Notes: generated by a model from the letters alone, not told the origin. Shown: positions 1 to 9,409, counted from the stretch's first letter. The stretch is 64,000 nt of DNA from CAYNST01 sp964546435 (GCA_964546435.1 CAZJKJ010000008.1:1-64000); one strand, 5' to 3'. Made by a program: numbers and translations.

Positions 1-114
1 TGGCATAGGGTTCCTCATCCGTGATGGAGTTATGCGGAGCTGGTTGAATATACAGATGTTGGGCGGCGGTATCAATAGGTGAAATGGATGTCTATCCGAG
101 AACTTTTTATCCAG

Positions 115-146
115 GAACTTTTTAAGTGAGGAACTTTTTAAGTGAG
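115..146. repeat. Two tandem copies of a 16-bp unit
   Basis: The unit gaactttttaagtgag occurs at 115-130 and again directly at 131-146, and a degenerate partial copy (aactttttat) lies just upstream near 101. The second copy runs into gtgtcccg, which resembles the gtgggtgtcc motif clustered after the first gene (1131-1240). The same kind of short repeat therefore flanks the gene at 223-1008 on both sides. The function is unknown. Confidence 0.7.
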
Positions 147-222
147 TGTCCCGCAACTCCCTCTCTTGTCTTGCCTCCAGCTACGATGGATTCGATCCAG
201 TAAATGAGAGGAAGGAGGCTCG

Positions 223-1008
223 ATGCTATTTCTGAAAATTACCATGGTTCCCTTTTTTATAGCGGTTGTGACGCTGGCCGGTCGCCGCTGGGGAGCAGGA
301 GTTGCAGGTCTGCTCGCGGGCTTTCCCGTAGTGGCCGGCCCGATTGTGATTGTCATAGCTGCTGAGCACGGAGTTCAATTTGGAGTAAAGGCAGCGATAG
401 CCGCGGTGTCGGCTACAGTCGGTTTACTCGCGTTTGGAGTCGCTTATTGCTGGGCCAGCGTAAAGGGGCACTGGTCGGTTGCGCTAATCTGTGGGCTTGC
501 CGCCTGGGGCCTTGCGGCAGCGAGTGTTGCGGCGCTGCCGTCAACGCCCCTGGCCGCGCTGGCCGTCGCAGTTTTGTCGCTTATAGTGGCACCGTGTCTA
601 CTTCCGAATGTTTCGCAGCACACTGCTTCGGGCGCGAGTAGTGATTTGCCATGCCGGATGATTGCAGGAGGGTTACTAGCGCTTCTGGTGACAACGACAG
701 CGGGCCTGGTTGGAGAGGTTTGGACTGGACTGCTTGCTGCGTTTCCGGTTATCGGACTTGTCCTGGCCGTGTTCACTCACCAGGTGCACGGACCATATCA
801 AGTTGTGACCATGTATCGCGGTATGATCCGCGGGCTCTATTCCTTCACAGCATTTTTCATGGTATTGGCGACACTTTGGCCCCGCGCCGGGTTCTTGAGC
901 ACATGCGCTCTGGCGCTGATCGCTGGTATCGCCGTTCAAGCGTTCGTTCAGTTATTTGTACGGCCTCGCTGGCAACTCAAGGACGACAACTCTGACAGCG
1001 CACGTTAA
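223..1008 (+). CDS. Multi-pass membrane protein with two homologous halves
   Basis: The 261-residue protein is almost entirely hydrophobic, with about eight predicted transmembrane helices. Two similar segments, LLAGFPVVAGPIV (about residues 30-42) and LLAAFPVIGLVLAVF (about 172-186), suggest an internally duplicated membrane fold. This resembles small GlpM-like or permease-like inner-membrane proteins, but I do not recognise the family with certainty. AGGAAGGAGG just upstream of the ATG is a good ribosome binding site. No neighbour points to a substrate. The gene stands alone between two clusters of short repeats. Confidence 0.7.
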   Translation: MLFLKITMVPFFIAVVTLAGRRWGAGVAGLLAGFPVVAGPIVIVIAAEHGVQFGVKAAIAAVSATVGLLAFGVAYCWASVKGHWSVALICGLAAWGLAAASVAALPSTPLAALAVAVLSLIVAPCLLPNVSQHTASGASSDLPCRMIAGGLLALLVTTTAGLVGEVWTGLLAAFPVIGLVLAVFTHQVHGPYQVVTMYRGMIRGLYSFTAFFMVLATLWPRAGFLSTCALALIAGIAVQAFVQLFVRPRWQLKDDNSDSAR

Positions 1009-1273
1009 CTGGGTGTTGCGGGATTTAACGAGAGGATTTAATGAGAAATTTAACGAGACACCCATGATTTGGGATTTAATGAGACACCCATGATTTAGCG
1101 AGTTATCATTGGAAAGAAGAGCTGGTTGGCGTGGGTGTCCCGATAGAAATCTCCCGATAGATCAGGTAGCAGCGCTGAATATTTAAAGTGGGTGTCCGTA
1201 TAACAGAGTGCGTGAAACCCTGCTTTTAAAGTGGGTGTCCACGTGAAACCCCCTGAAACCCCTGACAGCGCAC
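992..1273. repeat. Cluster of short direct and inverted repeats (gtgggtgtcc / gacaccca)
   Basis: This intergenic stretch contains gtgggtgtcc at 1131-1140, 1189-1198 and 1231-1240, and the opposite-oriented core gagacacccatgattt at 1055-1070 and 1081-1096. AATTTAACGAGA-like units surround the latter. A 12-bp sequence, ctgacagcgcac, occurs at both edges (992-1003 and 1262-1273). The pattern fits a REP-like or degenerate non-autonomous repeat cluster, but no transposase is present nearby, so the identity is inferred. Confidence 0.6.
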
Positions 1274-1278
1274 ACGAA

Positions 1279-2199
1279 TCAACGTCGGTATTCATAAACC
1301 TCGATCCAATCATAGACTGCTTTTGCGCCAACTGTGTCCGAGTTTACGGGGCCGGCCCATTCGGGGCTGTTTGAGGCCCATATGGTCAGAAGGATGTTTT
1401 GGGGTAAGGTCATCAGGTCGATCTTGTCTGTCCAGACGTGTTGCAATACATCGTCTACGTAAAATTCCGCTGACGCTGGGGTCCACTGGATGGTGTAGGT
1501 GTGGAAGTCCTCGGCGGAGTCGAATCCCAATGATTTGAGGGCGGGAAATTGGGTGGGTGAGACGGACTGCGTGACGGGTGCAGCAACCGGTGGGCCGTTG
1601 TAGATCATCGCGTTGTACTGAATTTGCGTGGTATCTTTTCCGAGGGTTTCAATATCCAGCTCATTCCAGTTGTCTGCTGGCCACGGGGTATAAATTGTGA
1701 CGAGTGAAGAGACTACGGCCGAACCTTTGGCGAATTTCGCCCGTGCGGTGACACGACCATATTCCAGTGTTTGGGTTGACCTCACTTCCGCCCCGTAAAA
1801 CTGTTTGGATTCTCCGTCTACAACCGTGTTTGCCGCCGCGGGAAGCAGTTCCAGCGTCATGAATCCATTATTTACATTGACGGATGATCGGGAAAAAACT
1901 GCCAGATTCCCGCTCCAGCTATGGTCCATGAGTTGCCAGCGGGAGGTGTCTAAACTATTGAAATCATCCCGGAACAACAATGAAAAATTGCCTCGATCGG
2001 AACCTCCGGTCGACGAAGATGAGCTGCTGGAGGAACTGGAGCTTGAGCTTGAGCTTGAGCTTGAGCTTGAGCTTGAAGAGCTCGAACTCGATGAACTGGA
2101 TGAGGTTGTGTCACCGGGTGATTGGGTTGCTCCGCAGGCGGCCAGCATGCCCGCGCCCAAGAGCGTCAGAGGGGTTTTGAACCTGATAAATGGATTCAT
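1279..2199 (-). CDS. GH16-family glucanase-like lipoprotein with poly-serine linker
   Basis: A lipoprotein signal ends in LAAC (Cys22). It is followed by a run of 31 serines and then a GH16-like beta-jelly-roll domain (about residues 72-306). The catalytic signature ELDIE (in NELDIETLG) matches the GH16 E-x-D-x-E motif, in which the first Glu is the nucleophile and the last the acid/base. The expected reaction is hydrolysis of beta-1,3 or mixed-linkage beta-1,3/1,4 glucan at the cell surface; the exact substrate cannot be read. The start is supported by AAGGA about 10 nt upstream. Poly-serine linkers are characteristic of Cellvibrionaceae carbohydrate-active enzymes. Confidence 0.88.
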   Translation of the reverse strand: MNPFIRFKTPLTLLGAGMLAACGATQSPGDTTSSSSSSSSSSSSSSSSSSSSSSSSSSSSSSSTGGSDRGNFSLLFRDDFNSLDTSRWQLMDHSWSGNLAVFSRSSVNVNNGFMTLELLPAAANTVVDGESKQFYGAEVRSTQTLEYGRVTARAKFAKGSAVVSSLVTIYTPWPADNWNELDIETLGKDTTQIQYNAMIYNGPPVAAPVTQSVSPTQFPALKSLGFDSAEDFHTYTIQWTPASAEFYVDDVLQHVWTDKIDLMTLPQNILLTIWASNSPEWAGPVNSDTVGAKAVYDWIEVYEYRR

Positions 2200-2480
2200 C
2201 GTGGCTAATCCTTGTGAGAAATAGGTGTTTGTATGAGCGCCAAATTGTGAGGGTTTCGAGATTCACTTGAAAAGCTTGGCGTCGGCTATTCCTATGATGT
2301 CACGCGCGGTACGTCTGTTTGCCGAGGGATGTATGGATGTCGAGATTGTCTTTCGTATCTGTGATGACGATCGCCGCCTGCGTGAGAACAGTGTCGCTTG
2401 TGACTCGCAAGAAAGTGATGGGAAATTATAGAAAATAATATATTCAATTTAACCACAAGAAATTACCAACGGGATCGGTT

Positions 2481-2909
2481 ATGGCGACGTTAGAAAAGGC
2501 AATCGCATTAGCTGCAGTGGCACATTCTGGACAAAAAGATAAAGGCGGCGCGCCCTATATCCTGCATCCCATCAGAGTTATGCTCAGACTGGAGGGCGAT
2601 GCCGATCGAATAGTGGCCGTACTGCATGATGTTGTGGAGGACTCCGATATCACGCTTGATGCGTTGGCCGCAGAAGGCTTTTCCCCGGAGATTTTGCGAG
2701 CCATTGACGCTCTGACCAAGCAACCGGGGGAGACCCGGTTGCAAGCAGCGGCACGCGCTGCGAAAAACGAGATTGCCCGACGAGTCAAACTTGCTGACAA
2801 TGCAGAGAACTGTGATTTGACCCGGATCGCCAATCCCACTGAACGGGATATGGCGCGGTTGCATGAGTATGAAGAGGTCAGGGATTTCCTTCTTTCGACA
2901 AGTCATTGA
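2481..2909 (+). CDS. Small HD-domain hydrolase, SpoT/Mesh1-like
   Basis: The 142-residue protein is a single HD phosphohydrolase domain. The motifs seen are HPIRV (about 30-34), LHDVVEDSDIT (about 55-65) with the metal-binding HD and following ED, and VKLADNAEN (about 107-115). These match the (p)ppGpp hydrolase half of RelA/SpoT and the stand-alone small alarmone hydrolases (Mesh1-like). There is no synthetase, TGS or ACT domain. Function as a small alarmone or nucleotide hydrolase is inferred from the family. It appears monocistronic. Confidence 0.8.
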   Translation: MATLEKAIALAAVAHSGQKDKGGAPYILHPIRVMLRLEGDADRIVAVLHDVVEDSDITLDALAAEGFSPEILRAIDALTKQPGETRLQAAARAAKNEIARRVKLADNAENCDLTRIANPTERDMARLHEYEEVRDFLLSTSH

Positions 2910-3082
2910 GGATAAATCCGTGACCATGGAATCAAGTGATTTCGAGAATCAGATTCATCTCATTTCCCCTTACCGATTAGCTATTTGACCGATGAAAGAG
3001 AGCGCTGTTTAAGGCAACGGTATCTGGATGCAGGAACCGGCTTGTTCCTGCATCCATTTCAGCTATTGAATGGAAGCAATTG

Positions 3083-3364
3083 TCAGAAGACCTTTTGCGG
3101 CCAGCCGCCAACGCTGCTCGCAGCGCTGTCTGAAATGTCCAGACCGGTGCCCCGGATAAAGCTGATCGCCCCTGCTGCAGGATTTAATGCGCCCAATATC
3201 GCTCCCCCGATCACGGCCGATGCGATCCCGCCGAAAGTGGCGTTTTCGCCTGCGGTCGATACGTAACCGAAACCGGTCCCCAGGCCTCCGGACAGGCCGC
3301 CCATCAATTGCAGCAACCAGCCTCCCGAGACTTGTTCGAGCTCTACCTCATTTAATTCCTTCAT
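3083..3364 (-). CDS. Double-glycine leader bacteriocin-like peptide
   Basis: The 93-residue product starts with a 15-residue leader, MKELNEVELEQVSGG, a textbook double-glycine leader cut by C39 peptidase/ABC exporters. The core is rich in Gly, Ala and Ser with several GxxxG-type steps (for example GGLSGGLGTGFG, GGIASAVIGGAILGAL), as in class II bacteriocins and unmodified microcins. GGAG lies about 7 nt upstream of the ATG. No immunity gene or exporter is adjacent. The leader resembles that of the graspetide precursor at 18560-18826 (KELNE-Q-E--QV-GG). An 8-bp inverted repeat (3392-3399/3411-3418) lies in the upstream region. Confidence 0.82.
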   Translation of the reverse strand: MKELNEVELEQVSGGWLLQLMGGLSGGLGTGFGYVSTAGENATFGGIASAVIGGAILGALNPAAGAISFIRGTGLDISDSAASSVGGWPQKVF

Positions 3365-3603
3365 TTATTTCTCCATTGTAAGAATGATGGCTGTAGCTGT
3401 AGGTCCATTGCAGCTACAATCGCGGGCTCCTTCTAAAAAATCCCTTTTTGCGTTAAGCAGAATGTCAAATGCTTAACGAGGAGTCATCGCGATCCTACGG
3501 GAACTGAAGAGGGGGTTGAACCGGAGGGTTCGATAATGTTTGTAAGAGAATTCCCTTCCTGGATGTGCGGTATGTCAAGATTTCAGAGAATCGGAGGTCA
3601 AGA

Positions 3604-4002
3604 ATGAGAGGCAGCTGTTTGTGCGGGGCGATCCGGTATGAAGTGGATCGGCTTGATTCACCCATTCAGCATTGTTCCTGCCAAAGCTGCCGCAAGGCAC
3701 ATGCGGCAGCTTTCAATACCGGCGCAGCGGTATTGCAGGAGCACTTCCGCTGGCTGTTGGGGGAGGAGTTGCTCCGCAGCTATGAATCATCGCCAGGCAA
3801 GCGTCGCCATTTTTGCTCAAACTGTGGCTCTCAGCTGATCGCGGAAAGACAGGGGTATGCCCGGCTCATTCTGCGTGTGGCCACTCTGGGTGACGACCCG
3901 GGCGTACAGCCACAATCGCAAATCTGGAAGTCTCACGAGGTGCCCTGGCTGGATTATGGACGCCGGATCACAGCCTGGCCGGAGTGGGCGCCGGGGCGGT
4001 AA
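3604..4002 (+). CDS. GFA-family (glutathione-dependent formaldehyde-activating-like) zinc protein
   Basis: The 132-residue protein has the GFA/CENP-V zinc-site pattern: GSCLCGAIRYEV at the N terminus, HCSCQSCRKAHAAAF (about 25-39), and CSNCGSQL (about 71-78). The family binds two zinc ions, and some members bind glutathione, but the reaction of most members is unproven. The ATG at 3604 is chosen over an upstream one because GGAGG sits about 7 nt before it. It appears to be a single-gene unit. Confidence 0.85.
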   Translation: MRGSCLCGAIRYEVDRLDSPIQHCSCQSCRKAHAAAFNTGAAVLQEHFRWLLGEELLRSYESSPGKRRHFCSNCGSQLIAERQGYARLILRVATLGDDPGVQPQSQIWKSHEVPWLDYGRRITAWPEWAPGR

Positions 4003-4223
4003 ACCCTTGCGTGCGATGCTGGTCGGTCCGGTCCAACTATAGTAGGCTTCGCTCTGCTCTCCGGGCTGATGCAGGGGGCATGATGTCTGATCATCTGATT
4101 TGTGGGAACGCGCGTAGGTTCTTCGATTTGAGGTTTCCTGGAGCTTGCGGGTAAACAAAAACAACTGGCACAGCAAGCAGCGGCTTCGCTCCGGGCTGTA
4201 CCTTATCTTGACGGGGTGGCAAC

Positions 4224-5054
4224 TTGAAAAGCAGTTTTGGCATGAAGGCAACCTTTTTGCTGGCGTTGTGCGGTGTGGTGAGTTGTACCCTGCGGCAGGA
4301 CGCTCCTGACGCTCCTGACGCGGCGGTGGCCGAAGCGCCGAAGCCGACAGTCAGTAGTCTGGATAAATTTAAGGCATACACCCGCAAATTTCCCCAATCG
4401 ACGGTACTTTCCCAGAATCATGCAACCGGCCATGTGGGTGATTTCTTTTTCACCCATTGGAAAGATGGGGGCGCTGCGTCGCTCACGCTGGCCGCCGATG
4501 GCAACTTCAGCGTGAGCTGGCAGGGCGGCGGCTACAACTATGTAGGCGGTCCGGGATGGCATTTTGGCCACAAGGATCGAGTCATCGACTACCGGCTCAA
4601 CGAAGACAGCGGCGCCACTTACATTACGTTATACGGGTGGGGATACGACAAGGAAATGAGTGTTTCAGATCCGGCACATCTGGTTGAGTACTACGTGTTG
4701 CAACGGTGGACTTACGACCCTAGCAAAGACGGTATCTACGGAAAGACCTTTGTCAGCAACGGCGTTGAATATTCGACTTTTCGGTCAATACGCGAGGAAA
4801 AGCCGTCGATCAACGGTACCTCGACCTTTTATCAATACTGGAGCAAGCCATCCCGGCAGGTGCCGTTGGGCGAGGATACCAAGATCATCTTCGCAGACCA
4901 TGTCCGGGCCTGGGCTGATACCGGGTGGATAATCCCCGACATGAATAACCTGGATGCCAGCGATGATCCGACCTATCAGGTCCTGGCCGTCGAAGTCTTC
5001 GATCCCGAGAGCGACGGGCGGGCAACGGGGCGGCTTCAGGAAATAGTGCAGTAG
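4224..5054 (+). CDS. GH11 endo-1,4-beta-xylanase, lipoprotein
   Basis: Family 11 glycoside hydrolase, which cleaves beta-1,4-xylan. The jelly-roll signatures are FFFTHWKDGG (about 74-83), SVSWQGGGYNYVGGPGW, ITLYGWGYDK and LVEYYVLQRW, whose Glu (about E155) is the expected nucleophile. The second Glu lies in LAVEVFDPESDG (about E257). A lipobox VVSC (Cys21) and an Ala/Pro-rich linker precede the domain. The start may be TTG at 4224 (GGTGG upstream) or ATG at 4242; both keep the lipoprotein signal. The C-terminal motif deviates from the usual ATEGYxSSG, so this is a divergent member. A carboxylesterase gene follows. Confidence 0.88.
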   Translation: MKSSFGMKATFLLALCGVVSCTLRQDAPDAPDAAVAEAPKPTVSSLDKFKAYTRKFPQSTVLSQNHATGHVGDFFFTHWKDGGAASLTLAADGNFSVSWQGGGYNYVGGPGWHFGHKDRVIDYRLNEDSGATYITLYGWGYDKEMSVSDPAHLVEYYVLQRWTYDPSKDGIYGKTFVSNGVEYSTFRSIREEKPSINGTSTFYQYWSKPSRQVPLGEDTKIIFADHVRAWADTGWIIPDMNNLDASDDPTYQVLAVEVFDPESDGRATGRLQEIVQ

Positions 5055-5132
5055 CTGCCCGGCTGCTGTTGCAGTCATTCCAGAAAATTTCCACTAACTC
5101 CGATACCGACGAAATTAAAGAAGACGCTGACC

Positions 5133-6698
5133 ATGTCCGGAATAAAATGCCTTGTTGTACCTGTTCTTTTAGCTGCCCTCGTCGGCCTTTCTGGCTGCGC
5201 CACTACGTCCGACAAGGTCCCGAAACCGGTTGTGCAAACTGAACTCGGCCACATCTCCGGCAGCGTTGAAGATGGCATTTACATGTTCAAAGGTATTCCC
5301 TATGCGACGGCGGACCGATTCATGCCACCTGAAAAGCCGGAGACCTGGGAGGGCGTGCGGGAACACGTAGACTTCGGGCCGATTGCCATGCAGGTGAACA
5401 GCTGGTCTGAGGAGTCGGCAATGAACGAAGAAAAGTTATTCACGGTTAATGTGTGGACCCAGGGAATAAATGACGGCAAGCAGCGGCCGGTGATGTTCTG
5501 GCTGCACGGCGGCGGTTTCGCGGTCGGCGCCAGTGATGACCCGATTACAGATGGCAAGAGGCTCGCCGAACTCGGCGATGTAGTGCTTGTTTCAGTGAAT
5601 CACCGGTTGAATGTTTTAGGGTTTCTGGATCTGTCCAGTTTCGGGCAGAAGTATGAGCATTCCGTCAATGTCGGCATGCTCGATGTGGTTGCAGCGCTTG
5701 AATGGGTAAACAAAAATATTCAGAATTTCGGCGGCGACCCGGATAATGTAACCATTTTTGGTGAGTCCGGCGGTGGTGGAAAAGTCGGTACGCTCCTGTC
5801 GATGCCCGCAGCCCACGGGCTGTTTGACAAAGCCATTATTCAGAGCGGCACCCTCGTCAATGTCATGACCAAAGACAAGACGGAGAAAATTGGTCGACGG
5901 GTGGTGGAAGTTCTGGGGCTGTCCGGGGCGGACGTGAACCGTCTGGAAACCGTTCCGTACAAAGAGCTCTATGAGGCGGGTAACAAAGCGGTGGCAGAAA
6001 TAGTCGGTGTGCGTGCACCGGGGTCCTCCAGCAAGTATTTCGGATTTGGACCTGTTCCGGACGGCGTGAACCTGCTCCAGCAACCTTTCACTCCTGGCTT
6101 TGCGGATATGTCCAAAGATATCCCGCTACTGATAGGAACAACGCTGCACGAGCTGGAGAAAACCGCGTACGGTGAAAAGGAGCTTACCATGGAGCAGGCG
6201 AAGGTGAGACTCGAAAAGCGGTACGGCGACAAGACTGATAAATTTATCGAGCTCTTCGGAAAATCCTATCCGGGTTATACCCCGCAGGATCTCCTGTCAG
6301 TGGATACGGTCTTCCGTCCGTACACAATCAGAGTCGTCGACGCCAGGGCGGAAGGGGACAACGCACCTGTCTATTCCTATCTTCTGACCTGGAAAAGCCC
6401 GGTCGAAGACGGTTCGAAAGGCTCATTTCACGGATTGGATATACCCTTGGCTTTCAACAATATCGAGTTGGGCAAGCACTGGACGGGAACGGGACAAGAG
6501 GCTCGAGCACTCGCGGACAAGATGAGTGCTGCGTGGATCAGTTTCGCCAAAACCGGGAACCCCAATGTCGAGGGCAGCTTGCCGCCATGGAAACCCTATT
6601 CGCAAAAGAACGGGGAAACCATGATTTTTGATGCGCAGTGCCGGGTAGTCAATAATCATGACAGGGAATTGATGCGCCTGGTAAATCCCGTCGAGTAG
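5133..6698 (+). CDS. Type-B carboxylesterase, lipoprotein
   Basis: The 521-residue alpha/beta-hydrolase is of the carboxylesterase type B (COesterase) family. Signature elements are the oxyanion-hole HGGG (about 125-128), the nucleophile elbow GESGGGG (Ser about 212; the usual form is GESAGG), and GSFHGLDIPLAF, which supplies the catalytic His. Lipobox LSGC gives a lipidated Cys22. Lying 78 nt after a GH11 xylanase, it may remove ester substituents from xylan or xylo-oligomers, but that substrate is an inference from context. An acyltransferase gene follows 35 nt downstream. Confidence 0.88.
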   Translation: MSGIKCLVVPVLLAALVGLSGCATTSDKVPKPVVQTELGHISGSVEDGIYMFKGIPYATADRFMPPEKPETWEGVREHVDFGPIAMQVNSWSEESAMNEEKLFTVNVWTQGINDGKQRPVMFWLHGGGFAVGASDDPITDGKRLAELGDVVLVSVNHRLNVLGFLDLSSFGQKYEHSVNVGMLDVVAALEWVNKNIQNFGGDPDNVTIFGESGGGGKVGTLLSMPAAHGLFDKAIIQSGTLVNVMTKDKTEKIGRRVVEVLGLSGADVNRLETVPYKELYEAGNKAVAEIVGVRAPGSSSKYFGFGPVPDGVNLLQQPFTPGFADMSKDIPLLIGTTLHELEKTAYGEKELTMEQAKVRLEKRYGDKTDKFIELFGKSYPGYTPQDLLSVDTVFRPYTIRVVDARAEGDNAPVYSYLLTWKSPVEDGSKGSFHGLDIPLAFNNIELGKHWTGTGQEARALADKMSAAWISFAKTGNPNVEGSLPPWKPYSQKNGETMIFDAQCRVVNNHDRELMRLVNPVE

Positions 6699-6733
6699 TT
6701 GAGGGCTCATGGTTCGAGCCGGGTACCGCAAAT

Positions 6734-7819
6734 ATGAAACGACTAGCATTACTGGACTACGGGCGGTTTTTTGCCGCCATAACGGTCATTGCATTTCACT
6801 ATACGTTCAATGGAATTGCCAACGGCAAAGTTACCTCGATCAGTCATGTTCCATATCTGATTGATGTAACGAAATACGGATACCTCGGCGTTGAACTGTT
6901 TTTCATGATCAGTGGTTACGTCATATTCTTCTCGGCGAAAAACCGGTCGGCTGCTGACTTTGCGATAAGCCGCGCGGTCAGATTATATCCGGCCTATTGG
7001 TTCGCAATCCTGTTTACCTCGTTTTTTGCCTTGCGCTGGGGTGGCGACCTGATGTCGGTGAGTCCGGGGCAGATTATCGTCAATTTCACAATGATCCAGT
7101 CGTATCTGGATGTCGGTCATGTCGACGGGGTGTACTGGACCCTGGTTTACGAGCTTACCTTTTACCTTGCAGTCTTTGTGATGCTGTTTGTGGGGCTGCA
7201 GAAGCATTTGAATTCCATATTTATCTACTGGCCAGCGCTGTTTTGTGTGGCATTTCTGCTGAACCTGCAGTCGGTTCCTTACCTCGGAGGCTATTATTAT
7301 TACTTCGCTGCCGGCGCACTCTTTGCGGTTCTGGCCAGTAAATTCCAGTGGCGGGCGCTCGTAAGTTTGCTGATGACCTTTGCGCTGTGCATCAGCTTTT
7401 CCGTGGACAAGGCCGTTCACCTCTCGGCATCCAAAGGGACGGTTTATTCTCCTGTGGTGATCGGATCGATCATTACGTTCATTTTCATTCTGTTCGTCTG
7501 GCAGAATTCGAAGAAGGGACGAGCGTTAAACCTGCCAATGTCGCGACTGGCTGGTGCACTTACGTATCCGGTATACCTTATACATGCACATTTTGGTTAT
7601 ATGATTCTCAACCGGTATGCGACCGACGAAAACAAAGTGGTCGTATATCTGCTAACCATTGCAACGGTGCTGCTGATCGCTTTCGGAATGCACTATCTGA
7701 TAGAGACGCGGCTGCACTCTGTATGGAAAAATCTGTTTGAGAGCACCCTGGGACGGTTCCTGCGACGGGCCCAGGAAATGCCACGCCGAATACAACTGGC
7801 GTATGGCAATCGCGATTGA
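6734..7819 (+). CDS. Acyltransferase 3 family membrane protein (OafA/NodX-like)
   Basis: The 361-residue protein has about ten transmembrane helices. The N terminus LLDYGRFFAAITVIAFHYTF (about 5-24) and YGYLGVELFFMISGYVIFF (about 48-66) are typical of acyltransferase family 3, with the conserved His in FHY. The family O-acylates (usually acetylates) extracytoplasmic glycans or lipids. It lies 35 nt downstream of the carboxylesterase and is probably co-transcribed with it. The acceptor is unknown. Confidence 0.88.
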   Translation: MKRLALLDYGRFFAAITVIAFHYTFNGIANGKVTSISHVPYLIDVTKYGYLGVELFFMISGYVIFFSAKNRSAADFAISRAVRLYPAYWFAILFTSFFALRWGGDLMSVSPGQIIVNFTMIQSYLDVGHVDGVYWTLVYELTFYLAVFVMLFVGLQKHLNSIFIYWPALFCVAFLLNLQSVPYLGGYYYYFAAGALFAVLASKFQWRALVSLLMTFALCISFSVDKAVHLSASKGTVYSPVVIGSIITFIFILFVWQNSKKGRALNLPMSRLAGALTYPVYLIHAHFGYMILNRYATDENKVVVYLLTIATVLLIAFGMHYLIETRLHSVWKNLFESTLGRFLRRAQEMPRRIQLAYGNRD

Positions 7820-8110
7820 AGCGAAAATTTCAAGGTCGGCGAAGCGACATGGTAGCAATATCGGTATCTCCGCCAAGGGCCACTCGAAGAGGCTCACGGA
7901 TTAATCGGAGTAGAAAATACGATTGTCCACTCTTTTTCGTTATATGCGTCGATGGCGCCTCTCCGGGTGCTGTTTTACTGCCCTTCAAGTTCATTCGGGT
8001 CGGCTCCGCCGTAGCTGGTGACGCGTCCAGGACAAAATTTACCGCGATGTTGATGTGGTCTACACTCTTGATTGGCACGTGTTCCACTCTTGCGGCTGAG
8101 CGATTGACTC

Positions 8111-9409
8111 ATGATGAGGCCAAGCTCTCACATTACTATTCGATTACTGGTGATATTCCTGACGATTTTCGTAATTGTCGGGCGCGAATATCTACCACCT
8201 AAAGTCATTCAGCTCTATCCGGATCCGGACAGGATTTCCTGGATTTACGGCCCGGACCGGCAAGGCGGACCGTCAACTGGCTGGATTGATCAGGACGCGG
8301 GGCATCTCTGGTGCAACTTCGATGTTGGCGATCCCTATGCCTGCGGATGGTCAATCAATCTTGGGCCCGACCGCACCACAGGTATCGATCTGTCAGAAAT
8401 AGATGGATTCAATGTCCTCATGCATTATAGTGGCGACTCTCCCTGGCTTCGTCTGTACCTGCGGGACTTCGATCCTGCTTATAGCGACATAAACCGGTAC
8501 GATGTGAGCGCCAAGGTGATGTCAACGGCGATTCGAACCATCGATATGAACAAGATGATGCATGTACGCCTGAGTGAATTCAGCGTGGCGGAGTGGTGGA
8601 TTACCGAATTCAATATCGCCCGCGAAAACTCTGCGCCGACGCTCGATAATGTGATTGTTTTCGGATTCGAGTTTATCGTCCATAGCCATAACGAAATCAG
8701 AATAGAGAAAATCGAAGCTGTGGGCGAGTGGATAAAAAAGGAATCGCTGTACTTTGGAATCATCTCTGTCTGGATGACCTTGATCATCCTGGAAATGCTC
8801 ACGAGGTTGTATATCATTCGCAGAAAGGCCCTTGCCGATGCCGTGCAACTGGATCGTCTTGCCGTTGAATGCAAGAAGCTCGAACTGGAAAAGCAGGAGT
8901 TCGAAGAGTTGTCGACAACGGACGTGCTGACCGGTGTGATGAATCGCGCAGGTGTACAGCAGTTTTTGCCGAAACTTTTTGAAGGCGACATCGGGGGCAG
9001 CAGAGTTGGAATCCTCCTTTTCGATATTGATCACTTCAAGTCCGTCAACGACCGGTTTGGTCATGACGTGGGCGACATGGTACTCACTGAAGTGGCAAAA
9101 ATAATCAGTCAGAGTACCCGGCAGACGGATATTTTCGGTCGCTGGGGGGGCGAAGAATTCATTCTTCTTTGTCCGGGTATTCCGCCCGACCACTTGAATA
9201 ATCTTGCAGAGAAAATCAGAGACGCGGTCGCAAAGTATAATTTCAGAATTAACGATGAAGAACTGCGGGTGACGTTGAGCATCGGGGCAACGACAGTTAA
9301 TGTCCGGGATGGATTTCATACTGGCTTCAAGCGGGCAGATGACGCCTTGTATGAAGCCAAGAATAGCGGTCGCAATCAGGTCAGGCTGACCGTTAGAGAG
9401 CGCGATTAA
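8111..9409 (+). CDS. Membrane diguanylate cyclase with periplasmic sensor domain
   Basis: Architecture: an N-terminal hydrophobic anchor (about 9-25), a periplasmic domain of about 190 residues, a second TM (about 215-235), a short coiled coil, then GGDEF (about 265-432). The active-site motif is GGEEF in RWGGEEFILL, competent for c-di-GMP synthesis. No RxxD inhibitory site is seen upstream of it. The periplasmic part (with LSEFSVAEWW) resembles a carbohydrate-binding jelly roll and is shared with the paralogue at 10651-11934. The start could be either of two adjacent ATGs (8111/8114). The 290 nt before it hold no convincing gene. Confidence 0.85.
   Translation: MMRPSSHITIRLLVIFLTIFVIVGREYLPPKVIQLYPDPDRISWIYGPDRQGGPSTGWIDQDAGHLWCNFDVGDPYACGWSINLGPDRTTGIDLSEIDGFNVLMHYSGDSPWLRLYLRDFDPAYSDINRYDVSAKVMSTAIRTIDMNKMMHVRLSEFSVAEWWITEFNIARENSAPTLDNVIVFGFEFIVHSHNEIRIEKIEAVGEWIKKESLYFGIISVWMTLIILEMLTRLYIIRRKALADAVQLDRLAVECKKLELEKQEFEELSTTDVLTGVMNRAGVQQFLPKLFEGDIGGSRVGILLFDIDHFKSVNDRFGHDVGDMVLTEVAKIISQSTRQTDIFGRWGGEEFILLCPGIPPDHLNNLAEKIRDAVAKYNFRINDEELRVTLSIGATTVNVRDGFHTGFKRADDALYEAKNSGRNQVRLTVRERD

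Noticed and set aside
1805..2224. Plus-strand ORF rich in Glu and Leu opposite the GH16 gene
   Set aside because: It is the antisense of the poly-serine linker (NGA/RCT triplets). The minus strand encodes a coherent GH16 lipoprotein.
7816..8202. 128-residue ORF between acyltransferase and diguanylate cyclase
   Set aside because: Its composition is not protein-like, it has no convincing start signal, and its end overlaps the cyclase gene in another frame.
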